NCBI GenBank assembly: GCA_934394815.1
Contig: CAKRRD010000030.1
Span: forward strand, 1 to 38,104
Origin: an uncultured Acetatifactor sp.
GTDB taxonomy: Bacteria; Bacillota; Clostridia; Lachnospirales; Lachnospiraceae
DNA: 38,104 nt
Direction of reading: 5' to 3'
Shown piece after piece: positions 35,239 to 38,104 of the stretch; the first letter of the stretch is position 1, and every line of letters starts with the position of its first letter. The notes under the pieces are model-generated. The model was not told the DNA's origin. It ran no database searches and worked only from the letters and a program-made list of their open reading frames with translations. Made by a program: the position numbers and the translations under genes.

Positions 35239-36102
35239 TTAACCATTGCAGGCATCTAAAAGTGCCTGTACATTTTCAAAAGCATAGTCCGGCAGATATT
35301 GGGTATTCGGCTCCCCATCGGGAGTCAGAATATCCTTTTTTTGTGCCTCTCCGGTGAAGAGAACGCAGGTGTCCACACCGCCGTTGATGCCACAGGCAAT
35401 GTCCGTATACAGGCGGTCACCCACTACCAGAGTTTCTTTGGGGGTGAAGCCGGAAACCTCCAGACAGAGTTTCACCACCTCTTTACTGGGTTTGCCCAGA
35501 TAGACGGGCTGTCTGTCCGTCGTGGCGGTGATCATATCGCAGATGGCACCGCAATCGGGGATGAAGCCGAAGTCTATGGGGCAGCGCAGATCCGGATTGG
35601 TGCCGTAGAAGGGAACGTCCTGTGTGAATAAAACCTTGCAGACTTCGGTGAGCTTGCCATAATTTAATTCACTGTCATAGGCAGTGACCACACAGTCAAT
35701 GCCGTCCTCGCAGACTTCGGTGACATGAAGCCCGTTCTTTCGCAGTTCTGCTACAAAAGAAGCGGTTCCCAGCACGAAGATTTTCTTATCCGCATAATTT
35801 TCTTTCAGAAAACGCAGTGTCATATAGCCAGAGGTGATGAACTGATCCTCCGTGCTGTCTAAGTGGAATGCATCGTGGAATTTTTTTACATAATCCAGTC
35901 CGCTTTTCGTGGAATTGTTGGTAATGTAATAAGCCTTGCCGCCGATGGCATTGATGTAGCGGATCAGATCCGCACTGCCGTCATACAGAGTATCGCCTAC
36001 GGCAATGGTACCGTCGATATCGAACAGGAAAAGCTTCTTGTTTTTCAAACGGGCCAGTCTGGCAGCATCGCTGTAAATATGCTTCGGGTCAAAAGTATCC
36101 AT
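35239..36102 (-). CDS. HAD-IIA family phosphatase (NagD-like)
   Basis: The 287-residue protein has HAD motif I, LFDIDGT, with nucleophile Asp28 and acid Asp30. Motif II is YITNNST, motif III the Lys in YLGKPSKEV, and motif IV GDRLYTDI. The inserted cap domain between motifs II and III marks subtype IIA, like NagD or p-nitrophenyl phosphatases; the substrate is probably a nucleotide or sugar phosphate. The start at 36102 is chosen because AGGA lies just upstream on the minus strand and overlaps an ATG at 36114 that has no site of its own. Confidence 0.93.
   Translation of the reverse strand: MDTFDPKHIYSDAARLARLKNKKLFLFDIDGTIAVGDTLYDGSADLIRYINAIGGKAYYITNNSTKSGLDYVKKFHDAFHLDSTEDQFITSGYMTLRFLKENYADKKIFVLGTASFVAELRKNGLHVTEVCEDGIDCVVTAYDSELNYGKLTEVCKVLFTQDVPFYGTNPDLRCPIDFGFIPDCGAICDMITATTDRQPVYLGKPSKEVVKLCLEVSGFTPKETLVVGDRLYTDIACGINGGVDTCVLFTGEAQKKDILTPDGEPNTQYLPDYAFENVQALLDACNG
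35249..35277 (+). terminator. Possible weak terminator of the DegV gene
   Basis: CAGGCA (35249-35254) pairs with TGCCTG (35263-35268), followed by TACATTTTC. It lies inside the end of the convergent gene, and the T-run is poor. Confidence 0.3.
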
Positions 36103-36138
36103 AATCGTCCTCATTTCTAAGCCTGAATGCTCAGACTC

Positions 36139-36167
36139 ATGTTAACAATGAATGTAGTCACTGTCAA
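36139..36167 (-). promoter_or_regulatory. Promoter of the HAD phosphatase gene
   Basis: On the minus strand, TTGACA (36162-36167), a 17-base spacer and TAACAT (36139-36144) are seen. The rest of the 267-base gap holds a direct repeat GCGAAGGGAAA (36182 and 36197) and two copies of ATTGCGTAAG (36218 and 36298), of unknown meaning. Confidence 0.75.
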
Positions 36168-36369
36168 GGAAAAGACAGCGCGCGAAGGGAAAATGTGCGA
36201 AGGGAAACGTAAGTGGAATTGCGTAAGCATTTATGGTATGATAGGCATGAGCTGTGCTGCCCGTGCCCCGTATGTAATCAGGCAACTTGCAGACAAGATT
36301 GCGTAAGAAACATGGGAAACAGGGTGAAGCAGCTTAACGACTATAAATAAAAAGGACAACATTACTGTT

Positions 36370-36813
36370 ATGGATGAGAAAAAGGATAAAGGTTTACAGG
36401 GAAACGAAAAAATAGAGGAGGCAATTCTGGCGTTACAGCAGGAGCCCACGGAAGAGCTTCTGGCACACGCGCTGACGGTGGTGCGCAGACGGATGCGGGA
36501 GCAGGGGCAGTTCATCGTGGCTGTGGAACCGCCTTCCGCAGATGTGAAGAAAGCGGTGACACAGGACGCCGGAACCACTATGCGTTTACAGGCGGTGCAG
36601 ACCTCAGATGGGAAAAAATGGTGGTCGGCATTTACCGGCTTCGAAGAAGAATTAAAAGGAAGCGGCAGTGTGATGTCTACGTTCCTCACGGATATCGAGC
36701 AGCTGTTTCGCATGACGCTGGCCGCAGATGGCATCGAAGGTGTGATCTTAAATCCCTGGAACCGGACATTGATGTTGGACAAGCAGCTCCTCCGTATCAT
36801 TCTCGGAGAATAA
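36370..36813 (+). CDS. SseB-like protein of unknown function
   Basis: The 147-residue protein resembles the N-terminal SseB domain family: an initial helix (KIEEAILALQQEPTEELLAHAL), then GQFIVAVEPP, the KKWWSAFTGFEEE strand-turn region, and the closing GIEGVILNPWNRTLMLDKQLLRIIL. It is soluble with no signal peptide. SseB domains have no agreed function outside type III secretion, and no secretion genes are here. AAAGGA lies 13 bases before the ATG, further than usual. The GNAT gene follows 74 bases later. Confidence 0.8.
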   Translation: MDEKKDKGLQGNEKIEEAILALQQEPTEELLAHALTVVRRRMREQGQFIVAVEPPSADVKKAVTQDAGTTMRLQAVQTSDGKKWWSAFTGFEEELKGSGSVMSTFLTDIEQLFRMTLAADGIEGVILNPWNRTLMLDKQLLRIILGE

Positions 36814-36887
36814 TTAAGAGGGAGAATAAAAGCATGGCGGACAGGTATAGCAGATAGAGTAGATAAAATAAGAAAGAGGCAGAGAAA

Positions 36888-37382
36888 TTGATCACCATCA
36901 GAAAATTTGAAGCAAAAGACATCGCAAGAATGGCAGAGATCTGGAACCAAGTGGTAGAGGACGGTGTGGCATTTCCCCAGGAGAAAGGACTCACAGAGGC
37001 GGATGCCGCAGATTTTTTTGCCGCACAGACCGTAAGTGCCGTGGCGGAGGATGAGCAGGGCAATGTGAAGGGCTTATATATTCTGCATCCTAACAATATT
37101 GGCAGAGTGGGACATATCGCCAACGCCAGTTATGCCGTGGACAGGCAGTGCAGAGGAGAACATATCGGAGAACTGTTAGTGAAGGATTGCCTGGTACAGG
37201 CGAAGGCAAACGGTTATCGCGTATTGCAGTTCAATGCGGTGGTGGCTTCCAACATCCACGCCTTTCATCTGTACCAGAGACTTGGTTTCGTGGATCTGGG
37301 TATCATCCCCGGTGGATTCCTGAATAAGGACGGTATCTATGAGGACATCCATGTGATGTATTATAATCTGGTGAAAGATTAG
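36888..37382 (+). CDS. GNAT family N-acetyltransferase
   Basis: The 164-residue protein uses acetyl-CoA to acetylate an unknown amine. The GNAT core is clear: a first strand ITIRKFEAKDIARMAEIWN, the VGHIANASYAVD strand, the pyrophosphate loop QCRGEHIGELLV (a variant of the usual Q/R-x-x-G-x-G/A), and the closing NIHAFHLYQRLGFVDLG. The start is TTG at 36888 with AGAGG upstream; the first ATG would cut into the first strand. It probably forms an operon with the exonuclease gene 69 bases downstream. Confidence 0.9.
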   Translation: MITIRKFEAKDIARMAEIWNQVVEDGVAFPQEKGLTEADAADFFAAQTVSAVAEDEQGNVKGLYILHPNNIGRVGHIANASYAVDRQCRGEHIGELLVKDCLVQAKANGYRVLQFNAVVASNIHAFHLYQRLGFVDLGIIPGGFLNKDGIYEDIHVMYYNLVKD

Positions 37383-37451
37383 AATTAGGTCCGGAAAATG
37401 GGACAGGAAAAGTAGATAATAGCAGATAAGACTGACAGGAAAGGGAACAAC

Positions 37452-38104
37452 ATGAAATTTATCTCGTGGAATGTAAACGGACTGAGAGCCTGCATGCAGA
37501 AAGGCTTCTTAGATTTTTTTCAGGAAATAGACGCAGACATCTTCTGCCTGCAGGAGACCAAATTGCAGGAGGGACAGATCGACTTGGATCTGCCCGGATA
37601 TTACCAGTACTGGAATTATGCGGAGAAAAAGGGCTATTCCGGTACCGCAATTTTTACCAGGGAGGAACCCTTGCAGGTGACCTGCGGCATCGGCGTGGAA
37701 GAGCATGACCATGAGGGGCGCGTGATCACCGCAGAGTACCCGGAGTTCTATTTTGTGACAGTCTATGTACCGAATGCCCAGCAGGAATTAAAGCGCCTCG
37801 ATTACCGGATGCAATGGGAAGCGGATTTCCTGGCGTATCTGAAGAAGCTGGAAGAGAAGAAGCCGGTGATCTATGCCGGAGACCTGAATGTTGCGCACCA
37901 AGAGATCGACTTGAAGAATCCGAAGACGAATCGCGGCAATGCGGGATTCACCGATGAGGAGCGCGCCTGCTTCTCCAAAGTACTGGAAAACGGATTTATC
38001 GACACTTTCCGGTATTTTTATCCGGAGCAGACCGGAATCTATTCCTGGTGGTCTTACAGATTCCAGGCGAGGGCGAAAAATGCCGGATGGAGAATTGACT
38101 ATTT
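37452..38104 (+). CDS. xth: Exodeoxyribonuclease III / AP endonuclease (partial, runs off the window)
   Basis: The enzyme cuts DNA at abasic sites and removes 3' blocks in base excision repair. The visible 217 residues have the ExoIII pattern: [13 protein letters not shown], the metal Glu in [23 protein letters not shown], the GDLNVAH active-site motif, [10 protein letters not shown], and FRYFYP then YSWWSYR. The final motif with the catalytic His is beyond the right edge; the frame is open to 38104. AAAGGGAA lies six to seven bases before the ATG. Confidence 0.96.
   Translation, partial: MKFISWNVNGLRACMQKGFLDFFQEIDADIFCLQETKLQEGQIDLDLPGYYQYWNYAEKKGYSGTAIFTREEPLQVTCGIGVEEHDHEGRVITAEYPEFYFVTVYVPNAQQELKRLDYRMQWEADFLAYLKKLEEKKPVIYAGDLNVAHQEIDLKNPKTNRGNAGFTDEERACFSKVLENGFIDTFRYFYPEQTGIYSWWSYRFQARAKNAGWRIDY

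Noticed and set aside
36231..36950. Minus-strand open frame of 239 codons
   Set aside because: It overlaps the SseB-like gene and the start of the GNAT gene antisense, and has no ribosome binding site or family match.

Overview
The window looks like ordinary chromosome from an anaerobic gut-type Firmicute, most likely family Lachnospiraceae. The evidence is a T-box leader, strong purine-rich ribosome binding sites, frequent TTGACA-N17-TATCAT type promoters, several small proteins of unknown function typical of that family, and clostridial versions of housekeeping enzymes. No species call is possible from sequence alone. I saw no transposase, integrase, phage gene, CRISPR array, rRNA or tRNA.

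Left part (1-6,660): the tail of an unidentified gene, then a promoter and T-box leader driving aspS-gatC-gatA-gatB. AspRS carries His31, the residue linked to non-discriminating enzymes, so the operon probably makes Asn-tRNA(Asn) indirectly: AspRS forms Asp-tRNA(Asn) and GatCAB amidates it. This operon has unusual non-coding DNA: a 28-29 bp tandem repeat between gatC and gatA, a folded spacer between gatA and gatB, a 140 bp palindromic element after gatB, and an array of about six 53 bp repeats after the operon terminator.

Middle part (6,660-22,830): two divergent membrane proteins of unknown function; guaB; a five-domain cyclic-di-GMP protein (PocR-like, GAF, PAS, GGDEF, EAL); then a ZTP riboswitch controlling a PurO-type IMP cyclohydrolase and a stand-alone AICAR formyltransferase, which together replace bifunctional PurH. 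Next come a DHH phosphoesterase with an extra C-terminal domain, glnS, a DUF2225 zinc protein, a MocR-type regulator, a small acidic membrane protein, a TetR regulator and a Cys/His protein with an internal duplication.

Right part (22,830-38,104): an MBOAT acyltransferase and SGNH hydrolase pair (extracellular O-acylation) behind a possible CcpA site; a UraA-type uracil permease behind a nested hairpin; an M19 dipeptidase; aroA; and a sulfur cluster of cysK, metN-metI-metQ and an Rrf2 regulator with four clustered cysteines. DegV, a NagD-like HAD phosphatase, SseB-like, GNAT acetyltransferase and the start of exonuclease III complete the window.

Most genes are ordinary. The parts least explained by known families are the non-coding repeats and palindromes around gatCAB and the 20 bp inverted repeat before the Rrf2 gene. 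I found no clear new multi-gene system.
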